Part shown: positions 27,652 to 37,101 of the stretch, piece after piece
Layout: every line of letters starts with the position of its first letter
Numbering within the stretch: the first letter of the stretch is position 1
NCBI RefSeq assembly: GCF_000420085.1
Contig: NZ_ATUG01000002.1
Coordinates: forward strand, 1,674,001 to 1,738,000
Source: Desulfospira joergensenii DSM 10085
Lineage (GTDB): Bacteria > Desulfobacterota > Desulfobacteria > Desulfobacterales > Desulfobacteraceae
DNA length: 64,000 nt
Direction: 5' to 3'
The notes under the pieces: generated by a model
Seen by the model: only the letters and a program-made list of their open reading frames with translations
What the model was told of the DNA's origin: nothing
Databases searched by the model: none
Translations under genes and position numbers: made by a program

Positions 27652-28149
27652 TTACCAGGAATTCATCATGTTTACCCCCATGAACCTTCCCACCTGATCC
27701 TGCATCTGCTTGAAACGGAAGCCGAGTACCAGAACCAGATAGTGCATGATCTTGAAACCGATCTCCCTGTTCTGGGTCATGATGTGATTGAGACGGGCCG
27801 TATTGATTTTAAGGACCTGGCAGCGTCTGGATACGCAATAGGCAGACAGTCTCATCTTAAAGGGAGGGATAAAACAGGACCAGCCGAATACCTGGGATTC
27901 CGGAATTTCTTTCTGATGGGAGGACAGGGTGCTCTCGTTGGTGCTGGGTCTCATGTCCGGCATCTCGAAGCGCAGTTCAACATTGCCGTCTATGACAATC
28001 CACATCTCTTTGGCCGGGTCTCCCTCTTTGAACAGGCATTCACCTGACTGGTAGATTTTCGAAGAAGAAATGTCCAGAATCTGTTCTAACTCCTCCGGGC
28101 GGAACTCTTTAAAAATCGGAAGATCTTCCATGATTTCGACTAATTTCAT
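27652..28149 (-). CDS. Cyclic nucleotide-binding domain protein without HTH
   Basis: 165 residues forming a single cNMP-binding beta-roll (LPIFKEFRPEELEQIL, GECLFKEGDPAKEMWIVIDGNVEL, SVFGW-like ESQVFGWSCFIPP, CQVLKINTARLNHIM). The usual arginine of the phosphate-binding cassette is not evident, so it may bind another ligand or none. No helix-turn-helix follows, so it is not a Crp-type activator; it resembles stand-alone sensor domains that bind a partner protein. It lies 70 bases upstream of the FrhB-like gene and probably shares its transcript. Confidence 0.8.
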   Translation of the reverse strand: MKLVEIMEDLPIFKEFRPEELEQILDISSSKIYQSGECLFKEGDPAKEMWIVIDGNVELRFEMPDMRPSTNESTLSSHQKEIPESQVFGWSCFIPPFKMRLSAYCVSRRCQVLKINTARLNHIMTQNREIGFKIMHYLVLVLGFRFKQMQDQVGRFMGVNMMNSW

Positions 28150-28186
28150 GATGCACCCCCTTTGTTTGACGTGTTTATGGTCATGG

Positions 28187-28216
28187 AAAAAGGGATTGAC
28201 TTGTTCATCCCTTTTT
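28187..28216. repeat. Perfect 10-bp inverted repeat upstream of the cNMP-binding gene
   Basis: AAAAAGGGAT (28187-28196) and ATCCCTTTTT (28207-28216) with a 10-base loop, 38 bases ahead of the divergent cNMP-binding gene. Both ends are T-runs, so it could act as a weak bidirectional terminator or an operator. Confidence 0.4.
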
Positions 28217-28577
28217 GTATGCCTGCCGTATCGTCGCTGTCAGGGTCGGGCAGTTTGTCGCTGAAGTTCGGAGGAATCACAGAATCCGAATGGAATACTG
28301 CTATTGTAGGAAAAAATCAGAACTTTGTAAACCTTGAAAAACCGGTTTTATACCGGGATTTACCCTTCCGGTCCCATTTGATAATCTGATTACAGGGCAG
28401 ATCCCGGTGAAAGAAAGTTCGTGAACCATTGAAGGATTTTTCGCAGGGCCTGTGAAAGAAAATATTTCGTCGGTTTTCTGCCGGGTCCTGCATGACAAAG
28501 GACCCTGTCTGCCCGTTCCATGGCTGAAATCATTAAAGGTTTGGGTAAATTGGTACAAATGGTTCCGACAATTCAAT

Positions 28578-28606
28578 TAGACGGCTCATAAAGGGTGTGC
28601 TATAAT
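28578..28606 (+). promoter_or_regulatory. Promoter of the glycogen operon
   Basis: TAGACG (28578-28583), exactly 17 bases, then a perfect TATAAT (28601-28606) with an extended -10 TG one base before it. It lies 50 bases before the debranching-enzyme start codon. Confidence 0.65.
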
Positions 28607-28655
28607 TTGTCCCGTATGATTCCATAAACCATTCCAGGCAAAGGGCTCCACCGGT

Positions 28656-31600
28656 ATGAACGATTCCAGGAAAAATCCGTTTGGTGTCATCCAGTCTCCT
28701 CTTCCCGGGGAATCCATGGTCCTGTACTGCGGGGACTCGGTTACCTTTTGCCTCACCCTTTCCGAACCGGCCGCTGGAAAGGCCTGGGTGAGAACCAATC
28801 TGGGCACGGCCAATATCGCAAGAAGAGAAATTATCGCCCGGGTGGAGAAAGAAGAGATCCGGTTCAATGAAGCCTGGCATGATATTGAGATGGCTCCGGA
28901 GGGTGATGCAAGGTTTGCCCTTGTGCTGCCCCTGGTGGAAAGCGGTTTTTTCCAGGCCAAATGTTTTTTCCTTCCCGGGAACAGCACCACCCCGGTCTGG
29001 CCGGAGGGGGAAAACAGCATTCTCAATGTGGAGCCTGCCGGCACCTGCTGTGCCAATATTATCTACAATGCCTTTGTAAGGCAGTTCGGCAGGTCAAAAT
29101 CCGGCCCGACTGAAGACCCGTCCCTGGCATCCAGGGCAAAAATCCTGGATGCCGAAGGGTACACCGTCATACCCGAATCCGGAAAGTTCCGGGATCTTAA
29201 AAAGGAAGTCGAGTTTATCTTTTCCCGGCTGGGATGCCGGGCCCTTCATCTGCTGCCCGTTCATCCCACGCCCACCACCTATGCGCGCATGGGACGTTTC
29301 GGAAGCCCCTATGCCGCATTGAATTTCACGGATGTGGATCCGGCCATGGCCGAATTTGATCCTTCGGCAACCCCCCTGGAACAGTTCATGGAACTGGTGG
29401 ATGAGGTTCATTGCCACGGAGGGTATCTGATCCTGGATATTGCCATTAATCACACGGGATGGGCCGCTGCCATCCATGAGACCCATCCGGAATGGCTGGT
29501 CAGGGAGGAAGACGGCAGGATCAGGGAACCCGGGGCCTGGGGAGTGGTCTGGGCGGATCTGACCAAACTCGATTTTACCCATAAAGACCTGTGGCAGTAC
29601 ATGGCCGAGATTTTTCTGCTCTGGTGCCACCGGGGAGTGGACGGGTTCCGGTGTGATGCCGGATATATGGTCCCGGTGGATGCGTGGGAGTATATGGTGG
29701 CTAAGGTCAGGGAAGAGTATCCGGATACTCTTTTTTTCCTGGAAGGTCTTGGGGGACCTCTTGAAACCACCCGGGAGATCCTGGGCCGCGGCAATTTCAA
29801 CTGGGCCTATTCCGAACTCTTCCAGAACTATACCGCCGAAGAGATCACGGCTTACCTGCCCTTTGCATGGGAGCTTTCCAGGACCTGCGGTCATTTGATT
29901 CATTTTGCCGAAACCCACGACAACAACCGCCTGGCATCGGTCTCAAAGGAATATGCAAGGATGCGGACCGCTTTGAGCGCCCTTTTCTCCGTATGCGGGG
30001 GATTTGGATTTGCCAACGGGGTGGAATGGTTTGCCACGGAAAAAATCAATGTCCATGAATCTTTGAGCCTCAACTGGGGCGCAGAGGAAAACCAGGTGGA
30101 GACCATCGCCCGGATCAACCGGATTCTGAAGGTCCATCCCGCCTTTTTCAACGGGACCCGGCTAGAATTGATTCAGAAAAGTCAATCCCAGACCCTTGCC
30201 CTGCTTCGTTATAATAAGGCCTTTGACAAACGGCTGCTCATCCTGGTGAACCTGGACTGGCAGGCGGCAGGGGATGTCGCCTGGGAAGCCGGGGATCTTG
30301 GGATCGCCGGCGGCCAATGGATTGACCTGATATCCGGGGATGTGATTGTTGTGAAGCAGACCCATGAAAAATTCAGTTTCCGCCTGGCTCCGGCCCAGGT
30401 CCTGGCCCTGACCCCGGATCCCGGGGATCTGGAAATTCTGGGTCCGGATTTGGATGCCGATGACCCTGTCCAAAAACAGATCCCCCAAAAGGTCCTGTCC
30501 CAGAAATATAAGGCCAAGGTCTTGTCCGCCTACACTGCCGTGAACGGGTATTCCGATATCAGCGGTCTGGACCTGGACAGGGCAGGGAATCAATTGGCGG
30601 CCGATCCTGTGGAACTTATCCGTTCTTTGAATCCGGATTCCGAAGAAAGCCGGGTCATTCCCTATGATGTGGATAAAGACCTGAACCGCCAGGTCATGGT
30701 TCCTCCGGGCTTTTTTCTGCTCATCCGGTGTCGATACGGCTTCAGGGCTGAAATCCTGGACCGGTCCCCAACCGCCAAGACCTCCCTGGGGTATGAAGAG
30801 GGGCTGCCCGTGGCAGGAAAAGATCTTTGTTTCGCCCTTTTTCTCCCCATTCCAATAAAAAAACGGCATAGAGAATACGTTTTGACACTGAGGATTTTCA
30901 AACCCGGCTCCACCCGGGTAGAGGAGGCTTCCATTCTCTATCTGGCCCCCCTGGATTCTCTGTTGATGCGGTCGACCTTCAGCCGCAGGGAGATTCTGGA
31001 TCATCCCCGGCTGATGCTCCTGGGCACCACCCGGCTCGGGGGGATGATGCGGGCGGCGGCCAGCTGGGGAGAACTCTACAGCCGGTATGACGGACTGCTG
31101 GGAGCCAACCTGGATCCGGCCGTGCCTGAAAACCGGTGGATGGTCTTTGCCCGGTGCCGGATCTGGGCCATATTCCAGGGATATTCCCGGGAACTTGCCC
31201 TGGACTGCCTGGAAACCTTTACTTTTTCCTATAAAGGTGTCGGCCGCTGGTTATTCCACATTCCCACCTCCGAAGGCAAATATTATAACCTGGAACTCTG
31301 CCTGGGGATTGCAAAGGATGATAATCGTATTTTTCTTTCCATAACAAGGAAAGAGACAGAGGCCCGTCAGGAAAGGTTTTTAGAGAATGATAAGCCCATT
31401 TCCCTGGTCTTTCGTCCGGATATCGAAGACAGAAGTTTTCACGAGACGATAAAAGCCTTTCAGGGGCCTGAACAGGAATGGCCCCGGTCGGTGAGCCCCT
31501 TTGAAGCCGGGTTTGACTTTTCCCTTTCCCGGAATAAAGTCCTCCAGGTCTGTCTGCCCGGGTCCCGGTTCGTCCCGGAGCCGGAATGGCAGTATATGGT

Positions 31601-32990
31601 CCACAGACCCCTGGAGACGGAAAGAGGCCTGGATGACGCCTCTGACCTGTTCAGCCCCGGGTATTTCACCCTGGAGTGTCTTGGCGGGGACCGGGTCTGC
31701 CTGGAAGCCGTTGTTCTGGACGATCCGGAAAGTAAAACCCGCCCGGAAGCCGGAAAAAATCCGGAGCCACCCTCTGATTTTGAAGCGGAGATCTCTGTTT
31801 TCCAGGCCGTGTCCAGAGGATTGGATGCCTTTCTGGTGGAGCGAAACAAGGAGAAAAGCGTAATCGCCGGATATCCCTGGTTTCTGGACTGGGGGCGGGA
31901 CAGTCTGATCTTCTGCAGAAGTCTCATTGAGCTTGGCCGGATTCCAGATGCCCAGGCCGTACTCCGGCTGTTCGGCCGGTTCGAGGACCAGGGCACCTTG
32001 CCCAACATGATCTGCGGTCATCAGGCAGGGAATATCGAAACCTCGGATGCCCCCCTGTGGTTCCTGGCCTGCTGCAGGGACCTCATGGAAAAAACCGGGA
32101 ACAGGTCTTTCCTGGACCAGGATCTGGGGGGAAGGACCCTGGAACAGGTGGTGATCTCCCTGGCCGAATCCCTGGTCAAGGGGACAAAAACCGGTGTCAG
32201 GGCCGATCCTGAAACCCTTTTGCTTTACAGTCCCTCCCATTATACCTGGATGGACACCAATTTCCCGGCCGGTTCCCCCCGCCAGGGATACCCGATTGAG
32301 ATCCAGGCGCTCTGGTATAATGCCTTGGGCTTTCTGGCAGAGATGGCTCCTTTTGAAGAGTGGGGGAAAAAAGCCCAAACGGTCCGGGAGTCCATTATCG
32401 AACTCTTCTGGAATGGGACTCTGGGGTATTTTTCCGACTGCCGCCATTCAAAGGGGCCGGTACCGGCAAAGGATGCAGAGGCCGACGATGCTCTCCGCCC
32501 CAACCAGCTATTGCTCTTTTCTCTGGGAGTCATTGATCAAAAAAACATGGCCCGAAGAGCCGTGGAAGCCTGTCTGGGCCTGCTGGTTCCCGGCGGTATC
32601 CGCAGCCTTGCCGATCAGAGAATTGAGGTGCCGCTTCAAATTTTTCATCGGGGCCGGTTGTTGAAAGATCCCCATTTCCCGTACTCCGGCCGATACCTGG
32701 GAGATGAGGACACCCAAAGAAAACCGGCCTATCACAACGGTACGGCCTGGACCTGGCCCTTTCCGGTCTTTTGCGAGGCCTGGGCCCAAATTTTCGGTAA
32801 GAAGAGTCATCCCACCTGTCTGGCCTGGCTGGGCAGCGTGATCCAGATCATGAGGACCGGAGCCGCGGGATATATCCCTGAAATTCTGGACGGGGATTTT
32901 CCCCACAGCCCAAGGGGATGTGATGCCCAGGCCTGGGGTGTCAGTGAGACGGCCAGGGTCATACATAAATTATCTGTAAGGAGTGGATAA
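28656..32990 (+). CDS. Bifunctional-type glycogen debranching enzyme (GH13 + GH133 fusion)
   Basis: 1444 residues in three parts. An N-terminal beta-rich region (1-140) precedes a GH13 alpha-amylase barrel with all catalytic elements: DIAINHTGW, nucleophile D334 in GVDGFRCDAGY, acid E363 in FFLEGLGG, and D422 in FAETHDNNR. A long central region follows. The C-terminal 450 residues are an amylo-1,6-glucosidase (GH133) module with FLDWGRDSLIF (D1078, D1082), GTLPNMICG and AYHNGTAWTWPF. The order, transferase then glucosidase in one chain, is that of the eukaryotic debranching enzyme, unlike bacterial GlgX. It should clear branch points left by the phosphorylase encoded five bases downstream. 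First gene of the operon. Confidence 0.88.
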   Translation: MNDSRKNPFGVIQSPLPGESMVLYCGDSVTFCLTLSEPAAGKAWVRTNLGTANIARREIIARVEKEEIRFNEAWHDIEMAPEGDARFALVLPLVESGFFQAKCFFLPGNSTTPVWPEGENSILNVEPAGTCCANIIYNAFVRQFGRSKSGPTEDPSLASRAKILDAEGYTVIPESGKFRDLKKEVEFIFSRLGCRALHLLPVHPTPTTYARMGRFGSPYAALNFTDVDPAMAEFDPSATPLEQFMELVDEVHCHGGYLILDIAINHTGWAAAIHETHPEWLVREEDGRIREPGAWGVVWADLTKLDFTHKDLWQYMAEIFLLWCHRGVDGFRCDAGYMVPVDAWEYMVAKVREEYPDTLFFLEGLGGPLETTREILGRGNFNWAYSELFQNYTAEEITAYLPFAWELSRTCGHLIHFAETHDNNRLASVSKEYARMRTALSALFSVCGGFGFANGVEWFATEKINVHESLSLNWGAEENQVETIARINRILKVHPAFFNGTRLELIQKSQSQTLALLRYNKAFDKRLLILVNLDWQAAGDVAWEAGDLGIAGGQWIDLISGDVIVVKQTHEKFSFRLAPAQVLALTPDPGDLEILGPDLDADDPVQKQIPQKVLSQKYKAKVLSAYTAVNGYSDISGLDLDRAGNQLAADPVELIRSLNPDSEESRVIPYDVDKDLNRQVMVPPGFFLLIRCRYGFRAEILDRSPTAKTSLGYEEGLPVAGKDLCFALFLPIPIKKRHREYVLTLRIFKPGSTRVEEASILYLAPLDSLLMRSTFSRREILDHPRLMLLGTTRLGGMMRAAASWGELYSRYDGLLGANLDPAVPENRWMVFARCRIWAIFQGYSRELALDCLETFTFSYKGVGRWLFHIPTSEGKYYNLELCLGIAKDDNRIFLSITRKETEARQERFLENDKPISLVFRPDIEDRSFHETIKAFQGPEQEWPRSVSPFEAGFDFSLSRNKVLQVCLPGSRFVPEPEWQYMVHRPLETERGLDDASDLFSPGYFTLECLGGDRVCLEAVVLDDPESKTRPEAGKNPEPPSDFEAEISVFQAVSRGLDAFLVERNKEKSVIAGYPWFLDWGRDSLIFCRSLIELGRIPDAQAVLRLFGRFEDQGTLPNMICGHQAGNIETSDAPLWFLACCRDLMEKTGNRSFLDQDLGGRTLEQVVISLAESLVKGTKTGVRADPETLLLYSPSHYTWMDTNFPAGSPRQGYPIEIQALWYNALGFLAEMAPFEEWGKKAQTVRESIIELFWNGTLGYFSDCRHSKGPVPAKDAEADDALRPNQLLLFSLGVIDQKNMARRAVEACLGLLVPGGIRSLADQRIEVPLQIFHRGRLLKDPHFPYSGRYLGDEDTQRKPAYHNGTAWTWPFPVFCEAWAQIFGKKSHPTCLAWLGSVIQIMRTGAAGYIPEILDGDFPHSPRGCDAQAWGVSETARVIHKLSVRSG

Positions 32991-32995
32991 GATCA

Positions 32996-35557
32996 ATGGA
33001 AGAACTGCAGATTTACAAGGTGTACCCCTCTATCCCGGAACCTTTGGCCTTTCTGAACTGTCTGGCCCGGAACCTCTGGTGGTGCTGGAATCATGAGGCC
33101 GTTGAACTCTTTCATAGGATCAATCCGGTTCAATGGAAAGCCGTGGGAAAAAATCCCGTGACTTTTTTGTCCCGGATCTCCCAGAGGCGGTTTGAGGTCC
33201 TGTCCAAAGATGAAAGCTTTCTGGGCCATCTTGCCAGGGTAAAAGACAAGTATGAATTCATGTTTGCCGACGAGCCCAAAATCAAAGAATTTGACTTTCA
33301 ACCCGGGGAGACCGTGGCCTATTTTTCCATGGAGTTCGGCATCCATGAATCCCTGCCCTTTTTTGCCGGGGGACTGGGAGTTTTGGCCGGGGATCACCTC
33401 AAGGCCTCTTCTTCTTTGGGCATTCCCCTGACCGGTATCGGGATCCTGTTCCGGGAAGGGTATTTCAGGCAGTTTCTCGATCATAACGGCTGGCAGCAGG
33501 AAAATTATCCCATTATCGATGTGTTTGATCTTCCCGTCCAAAAGGTGGTTGATGCCGAAAACCGGGATCTGATGGTGGAAATTCCCGGGCCTGACGGGAT
33601 CATCCGGGCATGTATCTGGAAGATCATGGTGGGGAAAACCGGTTTGCTGCTTTTGGATACCAATGTTCCTGATAATCCGGAACCCATTCGTAAAATTACT
33701 TCCAGGCTCTATGCCAGCCAGGGAGAGATGCGCCTGGCCCAGGAGATCCTGCTGGGAATCGGCGGAATCAAGGCATTAAAGGCCCTGGGGCTCTTTCCCG
33801 CAGTTTGTCACATGAACGAAGGACATAGCGCTTTTGCCCGGCTGGAGAGGGTTTCCCTCATCATGGACCAATGGGACCTTGACCTGGAGAGTGCATCCCA
33901 GGTCTGCAAGAGAGGGACTCTGTTCACCACCCATACCTCTGTAAAGGCGGGCCATGATGAATTTGATAAAGAGTTGATCCGGCCCTATATCCGGCCCTAT
34001 GCAAAAAAATTTAATATTTCGGAAGAGGCTCTGCTCTCCTGGGGGGAAGCCCCGGGCGCCCATGCCAGGGGCAAGTTTTCCATGTTTGTATTCGGTGCCG
34101 CCTCTGCCGGCCATATCAACGGGGTGAGCCGGCTTCACGGCCAGGTGGCCAGACGCATGTGGAAACACCTCTGGCCCAAGCGGAAAGTCGAGGAGATCCC
34201 CATCTCCCATGTGACAAACGGTGTCCATATCAACTCCTATATTTCCCGTCACAAAAATTCCCTGCTGGAACGCTATCTGGCTCTGGACTGGGCCGGGCGG
34301 CAGTCGGACCCGGATCTGGTTTCCCGCATCGATAATGTTGAGGATGCAGACCTGTGGCACGTCCATGAACTGGATCGCTCCAACCTGATCCAGAAATGCC
34401 GTCAGCATCTTCTCTCCCAGTATGAAGCCAGGAATGCCTCCAGGAACGTCCTGGATGAGGTGATGGAGATCCTGGATCACAGGGTTTTGACCATCTGCTT
34501 TGCCAGGCGGTTTGCCACCTACAAGCGGGCAGCCCTTCTGCTCAAGGACATCCCCCGCCTGACCCGACTGATCACGGATGAGGAAAGACCCATCCAGTTT
34601 GTTTTTGCCGGGAAAGCCCATCCCAATGACAACGACGGCAAGGCCATTATCAAAGAGATCGTAGAATTTGCCCGGCTTCACAAGATAAGGCATCGGGTGG
34701 CTTTTCTCGAGAATTACGATATCAATATTGCCCGCCATATGGTCCAGGGATGCGACGTATGGCTGAATACCCCGAGAAGACCCAAGGAAGCCTGCGGCAC
34801 CTCCGGAATGAAAGCGGCGGCCAACGGAGGTCTCAATCTTTCCATTCTGGACGGATGGTGGTGCGAGGGCTTTCATGAGAACAGGGGCTGGAGTATCGGC
34901 AACGGAGAAACTTCCGAAGATCAGGAATACCAGGATGAGGTGGAAAGCCAGGCCCTGTTCAATATCCTGGAAAATGACGTCATTCCGGTCTTTTATGACC
35001 GGAAACCCGGAGCCCCTCCCATAAAATGGATCCAAATGATGAAAGAGTCCATGAAGATGGCCATATCCAGTTTCTCAAGTGACCGGATGCTCCGGGAGTA
35101 TTCTTCCCGGTTCTATATTCCGGCGGCAAGGCAGCTCAAGGAGCTGACCCGGGATTCCGCGTCCAGGGCCAGGGAACTGGCCCGGGTCCAATCCCGGCTG
35201 ACACGGCTCTGGAGCCAGATCCGTCTGTCAAAGCCAATGATCCAGTCTTTATCTGATTTTATAGTGGGCGATGATTTTATCATTTCAGTAGAAGTTTACC
35301 TGGGGGAGCTGGCACCCGAAGAGGTGGAAGTCCAGATCTACCACGGGAGACTCCGGGGCATGGAACGACTGGAGGGAAGCCGGATCGAAACCATGGAGTT
35401 TAAGGAAACCATTGATCCGGGCACCCATATCTATGAATGCCGTATCTCCTGCTCGGATTCGGGCCGGTTCGGATACACGGCCCGGGTGGTTCCCAATGGA
35501 GACAATGTATTGCGCGAGACACCCGGTCTGATCACCTGGGTTGAAAACCTTGAATGA
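32996..35557 (+). CDS. glgP: Alpha-glucan phosphorylase, DUF3417 type
   Basis: 853 residues after AAGGAGTGGATAAG. It begins with the DUF3417 segment (FLNCLARNLWWCWNHEAVELF), found on the short alpha-glucan phosphorylases of the TIGR02094 type. GT35 core motifs are AYFSMEFGIHESLPFFAGGLGVLAGDHLKASS, HMNEGHSAF, FARRFATYKRA and the PLP-lysine region EACGTSGMKAAANGGLNLSILDGWW. It releases glucose-1-phosphate from alpha-1,4-glucan. It is structurally distinct from the second phosphorylase at 39114-41570. The position between debranching enzyme and synthase suggests co-regulation. Confidence 0.93.
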   Translation: MEELQIYKVYPSIPEPLAFLNCLARNLWWCWNHEAVELFHRINPVQWKAVGKNPVTFLSRISQRRFEVLSKDESFLGHLARVKDKYEFMFADEPKIKEFDFQPGETVAYFSMEFGIHESLPFFAGGLGVLAGDHLKASSSLGIPLTGIGILFREGYFRQFLDHNGWQQENYPIIDVFDLPVQKVVDAENRDLMVEIPGPDGIIRACIWKIMVGKTGLLLLDTNVPDNPEPIRKITSRLYASQGEMRLAQEILLGIGGIKALKALGLFPAVCHMNEGHSAFARLERVSLIMDQWDLDLESASQVCKRGTLFTTHTSVKAGHDEFDKELIRPYIRPYAKKFNISEEALLSWGEAPGAHARGKFSMFVFGAASAGHINGVSRLHGQVARRMWKHLWPKRKVEEIPISHVTNGVHINSYISRHKNSLLERYLALDWAGRQSDPDLVSRIDNVEDADLWHVHELDRSNLIQKCRQHLLSQYEARNASRNVLDEVMEILDHRVLTICFARRFATYKRAALLLKDIPRLTRLITDEERPIQFVFAGKAHPNDNDGKAIIKEIVEFARLHKIRHRVAFLENYDINIARHMVQGCDVWLNTPRRPKEACGTSGMKAAANGGLNLSILDGWWCEGFHENRGWSIGNGETSEDQEYQDEVESQALFNILENDVIPVFYDRKPGAPPIKWIQMMKESMKMAISSFSSDRMLREYSSRFYIPAARQLKELTRDSASRARELARVQSRLTRLWSQIRLSKPMIQSLSDFIVGDDFIISVEVYLGELAPEEVEVQIYHGRLRGMERLEGSRIETMEFKETIDPGTHIYECRISCSDSGRFGYTARVVPNGDNVLRETPGLITWVENLE

Positions 35558-35601
35558 CAAAGGATCGACACGATTCATCCATCGGCCAAAGGGGATAAAA
35601 A

Positions 35602-37101
35602 ATGGAAGAAAAACCAAGGATTCTGATTGTTACGCCCGAGGTGACCTACCTGCCCGAAGACATGGGAAACCGGGTGAATTATTCAGCCAAGGCCGGGGGT
35701 CTGGCCGATGTTTCCGCGGCCCTGATCTCGGCTCTCTTTGATCTGGGATGTGATGTCCATGTGGCCCTGCCCAATTACCGCTCCATATTCAACGGGCAGT
35801 CCACCGGAGCCCACAACCGGGAACTGGCCAAGATCCGGAGACGGCTGGACGATGAACGGATTCACCTGGCCTCGGACCGGGCCTTCTACTACCTGCACAA
35901 TGTCTATTCCGGGTATTCTGACAAAGACCTGAAAGCCTCTCTGGCATTTCAGCGGGAGGTCATGAACAATATCATCCCCCGGGTGGAGCCGGATATTATT
36001 CACTGCAACGACTGGATGACCGGGTTGATTCCGGCCATGGCCCGGCAGGTGGAAATTCCCTGCCTGTTTACCATTCACAATATCCATACCATGACTTCCA
36101 CCATGGAGGAAATCGAGGACCGGGGAATTGACGCGGCTTCCTTCTGGCAATGGCTGTTCTTCAAACGTCCGCCTCTGAACTATGAAGAAAGCTGGGAGCA
36201 GAACCGGATTGATTTTCTCTGTTCGGGCGTGTTTGCCGCCCATTATGTGAATACGGTCAGCTACACCTTTCTAAGGGAGATCGTGGAAGACCGGCATGCT
36301 TTTGTGGAGTCCCGGCTGAAAAACGAATTGGTCCATAAATTTCATGCCGGGTGCGCCACCGGTATTCTCAATGCACCGGAACCCGAATTCAATCCCACCG
36401 TGGACACAAAGATCCGTTACAATTACGGTCCAAAGAATCACAGGGAGTTCAAGGCCAAAAACAAACGGTTTCTGCAGAAAAATCTCGACCTTGAACTGGA
36501 TGAAAACGCGCCCCTGTTTTTCTGGCCCTCCAGACTGGATCCGGTCCAGAAGGGGTGCCAGCTCCTGGCCGAGATTCTCTATGACATTGTGAGCCGGTAC
36601 TGGGAAAACAATTTCCAGGTGGTCTTTGTGGCCTCCGGTTCATATGAAAGGCATTTCCATAATATTGTCCGGTTTCACAACCTTTCCAGCCGGGTGGCCG
36701 TATGCGGTTTCAGTGAGGCCCTTTCCCACCAGGCCTTTGCCGGCAGCGATTTTCTGTTCATGCCTTCTTCGTTTGAACCCTGCGGCCTTCCCCAGATGAT
36801 CGGTGGAATCTACGGGACCCTGCCCATTGTATTTGATACCGGGGGGCTCCACGATACGGTCCGGCAGATGGACACGGAACAGAACATGGGCAATGGGTTT
36901 CTGTTCAATGTCCATGACAGCGCCGGGCTGGGATGGGCCGTGGACCGGGCCATGGATTTTTATAAAATGGCGCCTGGGATCCGGGAACAACAGATCCAGA
37001 GGATCATGGTCGAGAGCGTACTTGAATTTAACCACACCCGCTGTGCAGAGGAGTATATCAACCTGTATGGGAAAATGCTTAAAAGACCCTTTCTTGTCTG
37101 A
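35602..37101 (+). CDS. glgA: Glycogen synthase (GT5)
   Basis: 499 residues. It builds alpha-1,4-glucan from a nucleoside diphosphate glucose. Motifs: KAGGLADVSAALISALFDLGCDV (the KxGGL donor loop as KAGGL), HCNDWMTGLIPAM, FTIHNIHTM, and the C-terminal FMPSSFEPCGLPQMIGGIYGTLPIVFDTGGLHDTV. Bacterial GT5 enzymes use ADP-glucose as a rule; the donor used here is untested and no glgC lies in the window. The 3' end overlaps the branching-enzyme frame by about 35 bases. Confidence 0.92.
   Translation: MEEKPRILIVTPEVTYLPEDMGNRVNYSAKAGGLADVSAALISALFDLGCDVHVALPNYRSIFNGQSTGAHNRELAKIRRRLDDERIHLASDRAFYYLHNVYSGYSDKDLKASLAFQREVMNNIIPRVEPDIIHCNDWMTGLIPAMARQVEIPCLFTIHNIHTMTSTMEEIEDRGIDAASFWQWLFFKRPPLNYEESWEQNRIDFLCSGVFAAHYVNTVSYTFLREIVEDRHAFVESRLKNELVHKFHAGCATGILNAPEPEFNPTVDTKIRYNYGPKNHREFKAKNKRFLQKNLDLELDENAPLFFWPSRLDPVQKGCQLLAEILYDIVSRYWENNFQVVFVASGSYERHFHNIVRFHNLSSRVAVCGFSEALSHQAFAGSDFLFMPSSFEPCGLPQMIGGIYGTLPIVFDTGGLHDTVRQMDTEQNMGNGFLFNVHDSAGLGWAVDRAMDFYKMAPGIREQQIQRIMVESVLEFNHTRCAEEYINLYGKMLKRPFLV

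Larger units (their letters stand above)
28150..28655. other. Intergenic region upstream of the glycogen operon
   Basis: 506 bases between divergent transcripts. It contains an AAAAAGGGAT / ATCCCTTTTT repeat (28187-28216), a GGGTCCT / AGGACCC hairpin (28483-28505) and the glycogen promoter (28578-28606). Frames on both strands are short and have no recognisable product or ribosome site. Confidence 0.5.

Noticed and set aside
28301..28576. Minus-strand frame in the region upstream of the glycogen operon
   Set aside because: No start signal; the translation looks random and the region carries promoter and hairpin elements.
31380..32447. 355-codon minus-strand frame
   Set aside because: Opposite the GH133 part of the debranching enzyme; no protein-like composition.
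33776..35035. 419-codon minus-strand frame
   Set aside because: Antisense to the well-supported DUF3417 phosphorylase.
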